Source of the DNA: JADJPO01 sp963750395
GTDB lineage: Bacteria > Actinomycetota > Actinomycetes > Actinomycetales > Kineosporiaceae
Assembly (NCBI GenBank): GCA_963750395.1
Contig: CAVVQM010000011.1
Span: 62,001 to 126,000, forward strand
Length of the DNA: 64,000 nt
Direction of reading: 5' to 3'
Made by a program: the position numbers and the translations under genes. How positions within the stretch are numbered: position 1 is the stretch's first letter; the number at the start of each line of letters is the position of its first letter. Under the pieces are notes generated by a model. The model was not told the DNA's origin. It ran no database searches and was given only the letters and a program-made list of their open reading frames with translations. This document shows, one piece after another, positions 1-10,652 of the stretch.

Positions 1-369
1 GGCCTGGCCAGCGTCGTCACCGGGGTGCTCTTCCTCCTGGCGACCTGGCTATCGCCGCTGGTGAGCATCGTGCCGCACGAGGCGGCGGCGCCCGCGCTGG
101 TCGTCGTCGGGTTCCTGATGATGCTCCAGGTGCGCAACATCGACTGGAACGACGGCCCGGTCGCGCTCGCAGCCTTCCTCACCATCGTGCTGATGCCCTT
201 CACCTACTCGATCACGGCCGGCATCGGGGCCGGGTTCGTCGCGTACACGGTCCTGAAGCTGGCCGGCCGGCGTGCTTCGGAGGTCCATCCGCTGATGTGG
301 GGGGCCTCGGCCCTGTTCGTGCTCTACTTCGCGATCGGTCCGGTCAAGGCCCTGCTCGGGGTCGAGTGA
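1..369 (+). CDS. NCS2-family purine permease, C-terminal part (5' end outside the window)
   Basis: The frame is open from base 1 and ends at TGA 367-369, giving the last 122 residues of a membrane protein. At least three hydrophobic segments are visible, separated by a short acidic stretch (NIDWND) and a final loop before the last helix. The pattern (a PHEAAAPALVVVGFLMM-type helix, then IDWND and a TYSITAGIGAGF helix) matches the C-terminus of NCS2 permeases of the AzgA/GhxP adenine-guanine-hypoxanthine type, which import purines by proton symport. The exact substrate cannot be told from the tail. The next gene is convergent, with a palindromic repeat between them. Confidence 0.8.
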   Translation, partial: GLASVVTGVLFLLATWLSPLVSIVPHEAAAPALVVVGFLMMLQVRNIDWNDGPVALAAFLTIVLMPFTYSITAGIGAGFVAYTVLKLAGRRASEVHPLMWGASALFVLYFAIGPVKALLGVE

Positions 370-456
370 GCGGGTGCCCAAGGCTGGGACATCCGTACCG
401 CGACCGACGTCTGCCGGCACACGGTTGCTCTGCCAGGCCCGTAGCGCCCTCCTCAG

Positions 457-513
457 TGATCATGGAGTTTCCGTTGGTCCAGAGGTGTCGAACCAACGGG
501 AACTCCATGATCA
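457..513. repeat. Palindromic intergenic element, TGATCATGG family (copy 1)
   Basis: Two 22-base arms (457-478 and 492-513) are reverse complements except for one position, with a 13-base loop. Both ends carry the self-complementary TGATCA and the core reads ATGGAGTTTCCGTTGGT. It lies between two convergent genes, where a bidirectional terminator or a REP-like element is often found. Closely related copies are at 25542-25599 and 26603-26666. There is no T-run after the stem, so terminator function is only an inference. Confidence 0.85.
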
Positions 514-550
514 GCGTGTTGGGGCCGATCTGGGATGGCGGGACAGGCGG

Positions 551-876
551 CTAGCCCGCCAGCTCGAGGCCGTGCTCCTCGGCGTACTTCATCATGTTCG
601 CCTGGAGCACCGGGGCCATCGCGTTCGCCTCTTCGGTCGGTGTGAACGTGACGAACTCGGTCCCCGCGGTGAGGGACGGGGTGTGTCCGGGCGTGAGGAC
701 ATACGCGTCGCCTGCCTCGAACACCTCCTCGCTGCCGTCGGCCAGCCGGCGAAGTCCATGTCGACCTCCCAGCGCTCGATCTCGACGCTGTAGCCGTCGA
801 GTTCCTGCTGGCCCGCGTCCATCAGTCCCGGAACGCTCCAGCGGGTCGGCGCAGTGGTCCTGGAGAACTTTGGCAT
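551..876 (-). pseudogene. Damaged small cupin-domain protein (internal deletion plus frameshift)
   Basis: An ATG at 876 preceded by GGAGGAAGAG opens a protein starting MPKFSRTTAP. After about 45 residues (…WEVDMDFAG) the frame changes near 740, and the homologous tail continues in the next frame (LADGSEEVFEAGDAYVLTPG…) to the stop at 551-553. The order matches a family of about 110-130 residue cupin-like proteins in which DFSP/FRGLPDD and a metal-binding HWGYVLKG strand come before the ADGSEEVFEAGDAY strand. That middle strand is missing here, so roughly 25-30 codons appear deleted as well as the frame broken. A sequence error could explain the shift but not easily the missing metal-binding segment. 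Confidence 0.65.
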
Positions 877-1155
877 CTCTTCCTCCCTGGAGTCATGGGC
901 GGCTTCCGCGGGCGGAAGCGCCCGGGCCTTCCCTGGCCTCCGTGGACTCTCGGCGGCAGCCACCTGGACTCGCCCTCCGGCATCGCCCCGTTGCCCCCTC
1001 GCGGCCCATACGGGTCCTTCATGTTCGAGTCGATACCCGCCCACCCCTTGCCTCAAGGGCATTAGGTCCCCGGCGCCGCGTCCACCGTGGCGGCCGATGC
1101 TCCGTGACGGGACAGGATCGACCGGTGTCCGATCGCCGGGTGTCGATAGCCTGAT
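877..1155. other. Non-coding gap between the cupin remnant and cysS
   Basis: A 279-base stretch with no ORF I would defend. It contains a GC-rich inverted repeat around 902-922 (cttccgcgggcggaag) and must hold the divergent promoters for the cupin remnant and cysS. I see no convincing -10/-35 pair, riboswitch or tRNA. Confidence 0.4.
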
Positions 1156-1158
1156 GTG

Positions 1159-2622
<1,464 letters not shown>

Positions 2623-2623
<1 letters not shown>

Positions 2624-3669
2624 TGGCAGGCAATTCCTCGCGTCGGGGCGCCGTCCGCAAGGGTGCGTCGAAGAAGGGCGCCACGGCCGGCTCGGGCGGG
2701 CGTAACCGCAGGGGCCTGCAGGGCAGGGGCCCCACGCCGAAGGCCGTCGAACGGACCGGGCATCCTGCCGCCCGCGCGGGCGCCGCGGCCCGTCGGACGG
2801 CGCAGGCGGCGCAGGACGGGCCGAGCGAGCGCGGCGCCGGGGCGGGCGATCGCAGCCGTGGCGGCGCCCGCCGTCCCGGGCCGCGGACGACGGGGCGCTC
2901 GGGTTCCCGGTCCACAGGAGCGACCGAGTACGTGGCCGGGCGCAACCCGGTGGTGGAGGCCCTGCGGGCCGACGTGCCGGCCAAGGCCCTCTATCTGGCG
3001 GCCCGGATCGAGCACGACGCCAGGATCAAGGAGGCGCTCAAGGCCGCGAACGACCGCAGGGTCCCGCTGCTCGAGGTGACCAGGACCGACCTCGACCGGA
3101 TGACCGACGGGGCGATCCACCAGGGTGTCGCCCTGGCCGTCCCGCCGTACGACTACGCCCACCCCGGTGACCTGATCGCGACCGCGCGCGAGGCCGGTCA
3201 GGTGCCGCTGATCGTGGCCCTGGACGGCGTCACCGATCCCCGCAACCTCGGCGCCGTGGTCCGGTCGGTCGCCGCGTTCGGTGGCCACGGCGTCGTCGTC
3301 CCCGAGCGCCGCTCGGCGGGGATGACGGCCGGGGCCTGGAAGACCTCGGCGGGCGCCGCCGTCCGGGTGCGGGTGGCGCGGGCGGCGAACCTGACCCGCG
3401 CCCTGCAGGAGTACTCCCGCGCCGGGTGCTTCATCGCGGGCCTGGACGCCGACGGCGACCTGGACCTGCCGGCGCTCGAGGCCGCCACCGAGCCCCTGGT
3501 GATCGTGGTCGGCTCCGAGGGCAAGGGGCTGAGCAGGCTGGTCCGGCAGACCTGTGACGTGGTCGTCTCGATCCCGATGGCGGGCGGGACCGAGTCACTC
3601 AACGCCGGGGTGGCCGCCGGGGTGGCGCTGTACGAGGTGGCTCGCCGGCGCTCCGCCACGCACTCCTGA
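2623..3669 (+). CDS. rlmB: 23S rRNA 2'-O-methyltransferase, TrmH/SpoU family (RlmB type)
   Basis: The start ATG at 2623 shares a base with the cysS stop, which indicates translational coupling; cysS-rlmB is a common actinobacterial pair. Of 348 residues, about the first 100 are Arg/Gly/Ala-rich and probably disordered, as in other actinobacterial RlmB-like proteins. Then comes the SpoU substrate-binding domain (AGRNPVVEAL, about 105) and the trefoil-knot SAM domain with its three motifs: DPRNLGAVVRS, IVVGSEGKGLSRLV and IPMAGGTESLNAGVAAGVAL. It should methylate a ribose in 23S rRNA (G2251 in E. coli); the exact target here is inferred. Confidence 0.92.
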
Positions 3670-3671
3670 CC

Positions 3672-4227
3672 ATGCTGATCCGGCCCGAACGGCCTGACGA
3701 CCACGCCGCCCTGGGTGAGTTGCTCCGTCAGTGCTTCCCCGGCGAATCGGTCGACGCCCTGGTCGACGCCCTGCGCGCCGGCCCGACATACCTGCCCGAC
3801 CTGGCGCTGGTCGCACTGGACGACACCCGTGTGGTGGGCTTCGTCATGCTCACCTCGGTCACCGTGGAGGAACTGGGGGAGAACGGCTTCCAGGCGTTTC
3901 CCGACGCGCTGTGCCTGTCGCCGCTGGCCGTGCACCCGACCTCGTCGGGGCGTGGGGTGGCGCGCGCCCTGGTCTCGGAGGCGGTGGCGCGCGCGCTCAG
4001 CCCGGGACCGCGAACACCACGTCGTGCTGGAGGGAGACCCGGCGCTCTACTCGCGCTTCGGATTCGTCCCGGCCGACGCGGTCGGGCTCCTCGCGCCCTC
4101 CGAGCGCATCCCGACGACCGCCTTCCAGGTGCACTCCCTGCCCGGTGCCGGCTCCGCGCGGACCGGGCGGGTCCTCTACTCACCGCCGTTCTGGGAGGTG
4201 GTCACCCCTGGGCTGCCGGTCGACGGC
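3672..4227 (+). pseudogene. GNAT-family N-acetyltransferase, frameshifted near 4000
   Basis: It starts at ATG 3672, two bases after the rlmB stop, and reads MLIRPERPDDHAAL, the opening of a YhbS-like GNAT enzyme. The acetyl-CoA loop region (LSPLAVHPTSSGRGVARAL) is intact. Between about 3990 and 4010 the frame shifts by one base inside a GC repeat (gcgcgcgcgctc). The conserved tail (EHHVVLEGDPALYSRFGF…) then continues in the other frame. With no stop, that frame runs on into the maleylpyruvate-isomerase-like domain. The damage may be a sequencing error. The end given here is where the second domain begins, not a stop codon. Confidence 0.6.
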
Positions 4228-4959
4228 GTGACCCACCTGGACGAGCTGGAGCGCCAGTGCCGGGTCCTGGAGTCCGCCGTCGTCGCCGACCCGGCGACGC
4301 TGACCGTCCCCGTGACGGCCTGCCCCGGTTGGACCGTCGGCGACGTCCTCGAACATCTCGCCGACATCCACCGGCTGGTGCCGGCCTGGCTGGCCGCCGG
4401 GCGTCGTCCGCGCCGGGTGCCGCCACCGCTGGACGACGCGGAGCCGGTGCTGCAGTTCGCGCGCGGCTGGCGGGCCCTGCACGTGCGTCTCGGCGCAGAA
4501 CCCAAGGATGCCCCGGCGCCCACCTGGTGCGCCTTCGACGCCACCCTCGCCTTCTGGCGACGCCGGATGGCGCACGAGCACGCCGTGCATGCCGGTGACG
4601 TCCTCGAGGCGCTCAACCGTCCCCGGCCGGTCCCGGACGACGTCGCCCTGGACGGCGTCGACGAGGCCCTGCGTCTATGGCTGGGGACCCGCAGCGGGGT
4701 TGACGTCGGCGGGACGGGGGACGCCGTCAGGCTCCGGGCGGCCACGACGGACGACGGCCCCCTGCGGCACTGGACGGTCGTACGCCACGCCGGGGTCGTC
4801 GAGGTGCTGGACGGCGAGGTGCCGGCCGAGGCGACGGTGACCGGCGCGCCGTCCGAGCTCTACCGGTGGGTCTGGGGACGACCGGGGGTGGTGCACGTGG
4901 ACGGGCAGCTCGAGGTGGTCGCGGACCTGCGAGCGGCGCTGCGCCGGGTGATGAGCTGA
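4228..4959 (+). CDS. Maleylpyruvate isomerase/DinB-type mycothiol-dependent family protein
   Basis: About 243 residues from a possible GTG at 4228 (VTHLDELERQCRVL). The N-terminal helical-bundle half has the family pattern: TVPVTACPGWTVGDVLEHLADIHRLV, later HEHAVHAGDVLEAL with the metal-ligand-like His residues, followed by a C-terminal domain ending in LYRWVWGRPG and a VDGQLEVVADLRAALR helix. Such proteins are mycothiol-dependent enzymes in actinobacteria; the substrate is unknown. No stop separates it from the upstream GNAT sequence, so a GNAT-MDMPI fusion is possible, as is a stop lost through the same local sequence problem. The next gene (glgP) converges on it. Confidence 0.7.
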   Translation: MTHLDELERQCRVLESAVVADPATLTVPVTACPGWTVGDVLEHLADIHRLVPAWLAAGRRPRRVPPPLDDAEPVLQFARGWRALHVRLGAEPKDAPAPTWCAFDATLAFWRRRMAHEHAVHAGDVLEALNRPRPVPDDVALDGVDEALRLWLGTRSGVDVGGTGDAVRLRAATTDDGPLRHWTVVRHAGVVEVLDGEVPAEATVTGAPSELYRWVWGRPGVVHVDGQLEVVADLRAALRRVMS

Positions 4960-4978
4960 GGCGCAGCGACCGCGGACC

Positions 4979-7494
4979 TCACTCCGGCCCGGGCACCGGG
5001 ACCGGCGAGACCTTCCAGATCCGCGCGCAGTAGTCGCTGGATCGTCCGGTCGGAGGAGAAGAACCCGCACCGCGCGGTGTTCAGGATCGACATCCGGGTC
5101 CAGGCGTCGCGGTCGCGCCAGGCCTGCTCGACCCGGTCCTGGGCGTCGATGTAGGAGCGGTAGTCGGCCAGTGACCAGGTACTCGTCCCAGTCCAGCATG
5201 CTGCCGACCACGTCGGCGAAGCCCGAGCAGTCGCCGCCGAGAAGGCGCCCGCCGGCGATGGCGTCGACCGCGGCCCGCAGCTCGTCGTCGGCCTCGTAGT
5301 AGCTGCCGCGGGTCGGTACGCCGCCGCCGCGCAGCTGCAGCGGCCTGGGCGGCGTCCAGGCCGAACAGGAAGAAGTTCTCCGCGCCGACCCGGTCGCGGA
5401 TCTCGATGTTGGCGCCGTCCAGGGTGCCGATGGTGACCGCGCCGTTGAGGGCCAGCTTCATGTTGCCGGTGCCGGAGGCCTCCTTGCCGGCCATCGAGAT
5501 CTGCTCGGACAGGTCGGCCGCCGGGATGATCAGCTCGGCCCGGGTGACGTTGTAGTCGGGCAGGAAGGCCACGGTCAGCCGCCCGGCGCACCACCGGGTC
5601 GGCGTTCACCACGCCGGCCGACGGCGTTGATCAGCTTCATGATCCGCTTGGCCGCGTGGTAGGCCGGGGCGGCCTTGCCGCCGAACACCACGGTCCGCGG
5701 GACGACGTCGCGGCTCGGGTCGGCGAGGATCCGGTGGTAGAGGGTGACCACGTGCAGCAGCTTGAGCAGCTGCCGCTTGTACTCGTGGAACCGCTTGATC
5801 ATCACGTCGCACAGCGAGTCGGGGTCGATGCGCACGTCCGGTGCGCCCGACGAAGTGTCGACCAGGTCGACGAGGTTGGCGCGCTTGATCTCGCGCCACC
5901 GGTCGCGGAACGTCGGGGTCGTCGGCCAGGGGCTCCAGCTCGGCGCAGCCGGTCGAGGTCGCGCAGCCAGCCCTCGCCGCCGAGGCCGCTCGGTGATCAG
6001 CGCCGGACAGCCGCGGGTTGGCCAGCCGCAGGAACCGCCGCGGGGTCACCCCGTTGGTGACGTTGTGGAACCGGTCCGGCCACAGCTCGGCGAAGTCGTC
6101 GCAGCGTGGTCTCGGTCAGCAGCTTGCGAGTGCAGCTCGGCGACCCCGTTGACCGCGTGGCTGCCGACCACCGCCAGGTTGCGCCATCCGGACCCGGTCG
6201 CTCGCGGCCCTCCTGGATCATCGACAGCGCGCCGCAGCCGGTCGTCGTCGCCGGGGTGGCGCATCGCGACCTCGCTGCAGGAAGAAGTAGTTGATCGAGT
6301 AGATGATCTCCATGTGCCGGGGGAGCAGCCGGCTCGAGCATGTGCACCGGCCAGGTCTCCAGGGCCTCCGGCAGCAGGGTGTGGCAGGTGTAGCGCGAAG
6401 GTCTGCTGGGTGATCGCCCAGGCGCGGTCCCAGTCCAGCCCCTCCTCGTCGACCAGCAGGCGCATCAGCTCGGCGATGGCCAGCACCGGGTGGGTGTCGT
6501 TGAGCTGGATGACGACCTTGTCGGCGAAGTCGTCCCAGTCCGTCGTTGCGGAACCGGAACCGCCGGATGATGTCCCGCAGCGAGCAGGAGACCAGGAAGT
6601 ACTGCTGCTTGAGGCGCAGCTCCCGGCCGAGCTCGGTGCTGTCGTCGGGGTAGAGCACCTTGCTGATGTTCTCCGGCGCGGACGACGTCCTGCACGGCCT
6701 CGGCGTACTGGCCGGCGCGAGAACTGGCTCAGGTCGAACGACTCCCGGCTGGCCCGGGCGCGCCACAGCCGGATGATGTTGACCGTCTCGGTGCCGTACC
6801 CGGGCACGAGCATGTGGCTGGGCTCGCCGAGCACGGTCTCGCCGGGCACCCAGCGCCGGCGCAGGTTGCGCGGGTCGGCGGCGTCCTCGGTGTGGCCGTA
6901 GAAGCCGACCGATCTGGCGGTCGTCGGGGGCCGGGAACTCCCACGGGTTGCCGTAGAAGGTCCAGTCGTCGGGCGTCTCGACCTGCTCGCCGTCCGTCGA
7001 ACGCCTGCTTGAAGATGCCGAAGTCGTAGCGGATGCCGTAGCCGACCGCCGGGATGTCCAGGGTGGCCATGCGAGTCGAGCAGGCAGGCGGCGAGCCGGC
7101 CGAGCCCGCCGTTGCCCAGGCCCGGCTCGACGTCGAGGCCTGGCCAGGTCGTCCAGGTCGAGCCCGAGCCGGTCCCGCCACGGCGCCGCAGCGCCGGCTC
7201 GGTGCCCGGTGTAGAGCAGGTTCTGGCCCAGCTGGCGGCCCGAGCATGTACTCCGCGGACAGGTAGTAGACGAAGCGCGGGTTGGCCTCGTAGTGCGCCG
7301 CGGCGGTCCGGGACCGACGGTCGACCAGGCGGTCCCGCACGGTCACGCGCGAGCGTGTGGTAGGCGTCCTGGGCGCTGGCCGACTCGATCGTCGTGCCGC
7401 GCTGGTAGTAGAGGTTGCTGACCAGGTCCCTCTCCAGGTCCTTGACCGTTTGACCGAGTGCGCGCAGTCGGGGCAGGCGGTGTGTGGATTCCAT
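4979..7494 (-). pseudogene. glgP: Glycogen/starch phosphorylase gene broken by many single-base frameshifts
   Basis: The start is ATG 7494 (MESTHRLPRLRALGQ) and the last homologous stretch ends in VSPVPVPGPE with a stop at 4979-4981, so the full 830-840 residue length is present. Conserved blocks follow in order but in changing frames: ANPRFVYYLSAEYMLG, LDVEPGLGNGGLGRLAAC, YGIRYDFGIFKQAF, FADKVVIQLNDTHPVLAI, and the PLP-site region EASGTGNMKLALNG. The enzyme releases glucose-1-phosphate from alpha-1,4-glucans. Single extra bases can be placed near 7347, 7242, 7208, 7141, 7075 and 6993, and more lie downstream, often in runs of C or G. Codons and motifs are otherwise undecayed, which favours a low-quality sequence stretch over an old pseudogene, but I cannot decide. 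Confidence 0.85.
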
Positions 7495-7600
7495 CGGTGT
7501 GCCCCATCGTCGACATCGGAGACAGCAATCCTTGGGGTAGATCACCTCGATGTCGACGGACCTAGATCCCGCGGTTGGAAAAAGGTCGGTTCGAGCAGGG

Positions 7601-8863
7601 TCAGTCGTCGTCCACGACCACGGGCATCTGCAGGGTGTCCACCCCGACGATCGAACTCTCGTTGAGCCTGACCGGCAGCACCGTGCTCGCGTAACTCGTG
7701 GTGGCGTCGTCCAGCCCGACGTCGACGGCCGCGCGCTCGGACAGGTACCAGCGGTGTTCGAGTACCTCGTGGTAGAGCTCGGCGGGTTCCAGCTTGCCGC
7801 GCAGATCCCGCGGGATGGCATGGATCACCGGCTCGAAGCACCGGGCCAACCACCTGTGGGCCAGCAGCTCCTCGTCGCCGCCCTGCTCGTTGATGGCCGC
7901 GATGTAGGTGTCCATGTCGTTGAGCAGGCGGCGGGCCTGATTCTCCTCCACGTCGAGGCCGGTCAGGCGCAGCAGCCGGCGGGAGTGGTGCCCGGCGTCG
8001 ACGACCTTCGGTTCGATGATCACGGAGGTGCCGTCGATATCGGTGCTGATGGCCAGCTCGCCGACGTCGAAACCCAGCTCGTTCAGGCGGCGGATCCGGG
8101 CGTCCACCCGCCACCGTTCGCCACGCTCGAACGACTCGGGGTCGGTCAGTTCCGCCCACAGCGTGGTGTAGCGCTCCGCGAGGATCCCGGTCAGCGACAT
8201 CGGGTCGAAATCCTCGTCCAGGTACCCACCCGCCTGCAGGTCCATCAGTTCACCGGCGATGTTCATACACGCCAGTTCGACGTCGTACAGGCGCTGGCCC
8301 CGGCTGAGCGTGTCATGCAGGTCGCCCGTCTCGGCGTCCACCAGGTAGGCGGCGAACGCGCCGGCGTCGCGCCGGAACAGCGTGTTGGACAGCGACACGT
8401 CACCCCAGTAGAAGCCGGCCAGATGCAGACGCACCATCAGGACGGTCAACGCATCCACCAGGCGGGTCGCCGTGTCGTCCCGCAGGGACTGGGCGAACAG
8501 TGCACGGTAGGGCAGGGAGTACTGCAGATGCCTGGTGATCAGGGCCGAGTCCAGCGGCTGGCCATCGGTGGTCCTTCGGTTGCTGATCACCCCGATCGGC
8601 TCGACCGCGGGCAGGCCCATGCGCCGCAGCATGCGGAGCAGCCCGTACTCGTTGGTGGCGAGTGCGGTGCCGATCTCCTTGACCGCGAACACCGCTCCGG
8701 ACATGCGGACGAACCGCACGATGTGTCGTGAGATGCCTCGTGGCAGGGCCGCCAGGAGCTCCTCCGGCCAGTCCTCGAGCGGGAGGTCCCACGGCAGGTC
8801 GAGGAGTGCGGGATCGGGCGCGGCGGCGGTGATGGTCAGGCGGCTGGTGCGGGTTTCGCTCAT
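7601..8863 (-). CDS. DUF4032 protein with kinase-like N-terminal domain
   Basis: 420 residues from ATG 8863 (a GTG lies one codon upstream). Residues of about 55-240 resemble a degenerate lipopolysaccharide-kinase/protein-kinase fold: a VKEIG lysine strand, then HLAGFYWGDVSLSNTLF (an HxD…N-like catalytic loop) and LVDAETGDLHD in the place of DFG. The C-terminal part (from about 250, RWRVDARIRRLNELGF, ending in a very acidic tail) is the DUF4032 region. The function is unknown; the kinase likeness is from pattern only. It is transcribed towards glgP, with about 106 bases between. Confidence 0.7.
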   Translation of the reverse strand: MSETRTSRLTITAAAPDPALLDLPWDLPLEDWPEELLAALPRGISRHIVRFVRMSGAVFAVKEIGTALATNEYGLLRMLRRMGLPAVEPIGVISNRRTTDGQPLDSALITRHLQYSLPYRALFAQSLRDDTATRLVDALTVLMVRLHLAGFYWGDVSLSNTLFRRDAGAFAAYLVDAETGDLHDTLSRGQRLYDVELACMNIAGELMDLQAGGYLDEDFDPMSLTGILAERYTTLWAELTDPESFERGERWRVDARIRRLNELGFDVGELAISTDIDGTSVIIEPKVVDAGHHSRRLLRLTGLDVEENQARRLLNDMDTYIAAINEQGGDEELLAHRWLARCFEPVIHAIPRDLRGKLEPAELYHEVLEHRWYLSERAAVDVGLDDATTSYASTVLPVRLNESSIVGVDTLQMPVVVDDD

Positions 8864-9020
8864 CACGGTCCATTGTGCCGTGTCGCCGTCGTCGCGCGTG
8901 ACCGGCCGATGCCTACGCTACGCAGTTGGGCGACTGCGTACCGACGGTCCGTTGTCCAAAAGGGTGAGGCGCGTCGGCGTCGGGTGGCCGTGCCCCCGGC
9001 GCGTTGCGACACTGGGTGAC

Positions 9021-9194
9021 ATGGCGTCCAGTGGTTCCGCGCAGCGTCGGCGCGCGTTTCCGGTCACAGTGACCAAGCTTCCCGTCGTGCGTTGCGCGGT
9101 GTGCGACCGCAAGATCGCCCATCGTGCGGGTCAGGCCAGCGCGGTGCTCACCGCGCACTACGAGCAGGCGCACACGAGCCACACGTCCGCCTAG
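9021..9194 (+). CDS. Small zinc-finger-like protein (57 aa)
   Basis: ATG 9021 gives 57 residues. The core is LPVVRCAVCDRKIAHRAG followed by LTAHYEQAH, i.e. a CxxC pair and an HxxxxH pair spaced like a C2H2-type zinc site. A later start at the GTG of VTKLPVV is possible. Small proteins with this pattern occur widely in actinobacteria, but I know of no assigned function. It is divergent from the DUF4032 gene and is followed by a strong terminator hairpin. Confidence 0.6.
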   Translation: MASSGSAQRRRAFPVTVTKLPVVRCAVCDRKIAHRAGQASAVLTAHYEQAHTSHTSA

Positions 9195-9205
9195 CGGGGT
9201 CGAGC

Positions 9206-9250
9206 CGAACAAACGAAGGCCGAACAAACGAAGGCCCAACAACGAAGGGG
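9206..9250. repeat. 15-bp tandem repeat before the terminator
   Basis: The unit CGAACAAACGAAGGC occurs twice exactly (9206-9220, 9221-9235) and a third degenerate copy merges into the terminator stem. It may have arisen by slippage from the hairpin's own CGAAGG flank. Confidence 0.7.
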
Positions 9251-9284
9251 GTGGCCGCCGAGACCGGCGGCCACCCCCTTCGTT
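9241..9284. terminator. Perfect 20-bp hairpin between convergent genes
   Basis: Arms 9241-9260 and 9265-9284 are exact reverse complements with a four-base loop (AGAC). The outer AACGAAG/CTTCGTT part gives A on one side and T on the other, so it can act as a terminator for both the small zinc-finger gene and the ABC ATPase gene. Confidence 0.85.
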
Positions 9285-9318
9285 CGCGGTCAGCGCGTGC
9301 CTGACCCGACGGCGCGAC

Positions 9319-10389
9319 TCAGTCGCCCAGCCGCTCACCCGTCTCGGCGTCGAACAGGTGGACGTGCTCGGTCGGTGCGAAGTGCACGGTGTCGCCCTTC
9401 TTCGGGGGGTTACGCCCTTCGGTCCGCGCGATCACCTGCAGGTCGTTCTCGCCTACCACGTGGCCGTAGATGTAGGCATCGGCGCCGAGTTCCTCGACGA
9501 CGTCGACCTCCGCGGCGAGGCCGTGCTCGGCGAGCGTCATGTCCTCCGGACGCATGCCCATGGTGACCTTGGCGCCCTTGGCCTTGGAGAGCACACTGCG
9601 GTCGACCGGGTAGACCATGTCGCCCAGGTTGACGCCGCCGTCGGTCACCGAGAGGTCGAGCAGGTTCATCGCCGGTGAGCCGATGAAGCCGGCCACGAAC
9701 ACGTTGTCCGGGTGGTCATACAGCTCGCGGGGCGTCCCGACCTGCATGAGCAGGCCGTCCTTCAGGACGCAGATCCGGTCGCCCATCGTCATGGCCTCGG
9801 TCTGGTCGTGGGTGACGTAGACCGTGGTGACGCCGAGCTGGCGCTGCAGCGAGGCGATCTGGGTACGGGTCTGGACCCGCAGCTTCGCGTCCAGGTTGGA
9901 CAGCGGCTCGTCCATCAGGAAGACCTGCGGCTTGCGGACGATGGCCCGGCCCATCGCGACACGTTGCCGCTGACCACCGGACAGGGCCTTCGGCTTGCGG
10001 TCCAGGTAGGGGGTCAGGTCAAGGATGTTGGCTGCCTCTTCGACGCGGGTGCGGATCTGGTCCTTCGGCACGCCGGCGATCCGCAGGGCGAAGCCCATGT
10101 TGTCGGCCACGGTCATGTGCGGGTAGAGCGCGTAGCTCTGGAACACCATGGCGATGTCGCGGTCCTTGGGTGGCACCTGGCTGACGTCGCGGTCCCCGAT
10201 CAGGATGCGGCCGCCGTTGACGTCCTCGAGGCCTGCGAGCATCCGCAGTGAGGTGGACTTGCCACAACCGGAGGGGCCGACCAGGACGAGGAACTCACCG
10301 TCCTCGATCTGCAGATCGAGCGAGTCGACTGCCGGTGTGGTGGCGCCCGGATAGATGCGGGTCGCCTTGTCGAACGTGACTGTAGCCAT
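9319..10389 (-). CDS. ABC transporter ATP-binding protein, MsiK/UgpC family
   Basis: 356 residues. Walker A GPSGCGKST (about 38-46), Q-loop FQSYALYP, signature LSGGQRQRVAMGRA, Walker B VFLMDEPLSNLD and switch THDQTEAMTMGD are all present. The C-terminal part (from about 240) is the TOBE/MalK-type regulatory domain. The family energises carbohydrate ABC importers; in streptomycetes one MsiK serves several sugar transporters whose operons lack their own ATPase. No permease or binding-protein gene is adjacent, which suits such a shared ATPase. Start ATG 10389; a GGGAAG lies rather far upstream. Confidence 0.9.
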   Translation of the reverse strand: MATVTFDKATRIYPGATTPAVDSLDLQIEDGEFLVLVGPSGCGKSTSLRMLAGLEDVNGGRILIGDRDVSQVPPKDRDIAMVFQSYALYPHMTVADNMGFALRIAGVPKDQIRTRVEEAANILDLTPYLDRKPKALSGGQRQRVAMGRAIVRKPQVFLMDEPLSNLDAKLRVQTRTQIASLQRQLGVTTVYVTHDQTEAMTMGDRICVLKDGLLMQVGTPRELYDHPDNVFVAGFIGSPAMNLLDLSVTDGGVNLGDMVYPVDRSVLSKAKGAKVTMGMRPEDMTLAEHGLAAEVDVVEELGADAYIYGHVVGENDLQVIARTEGRNPPKKGDTVHFAPTEHVHLFDAETGERLGD

Positions 10390-10652
10390 GGCTCATTACT
10401 TCCCTTCACCGGCAGGAACGTGCCGGACGATCCGAGTGAGGGCGAGTCCGGCCGGGTCGACCGGGGCTCTGGTTACTGGCTGTTCGCACAGCCGGGTGAC
10501 GGGCTCGCAACACACCCGCCACCGGGTGTCATCCTCACAGGCCGGGGGGCCTGCGACAAGGGGCAGGGCGGGGTTGCGGGTCGTGGCGGGCAGGCCCGAT
10601 TACCACGAAGGACGGAATTCGGTGACGGAGCGTGAGGGGGTCGTCGGGGCGG
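10390..10652. other. Upstream region of the ABC ATPase gene
   Basis: 263 bases without a credible ORF. It should contain the ATPase promoter and the end of the VTT-protein transcript. A small GC hairpin (ggccggggggcc, about 10541-10552) is visible; no operator could be recognised. Confidence 0.35.
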
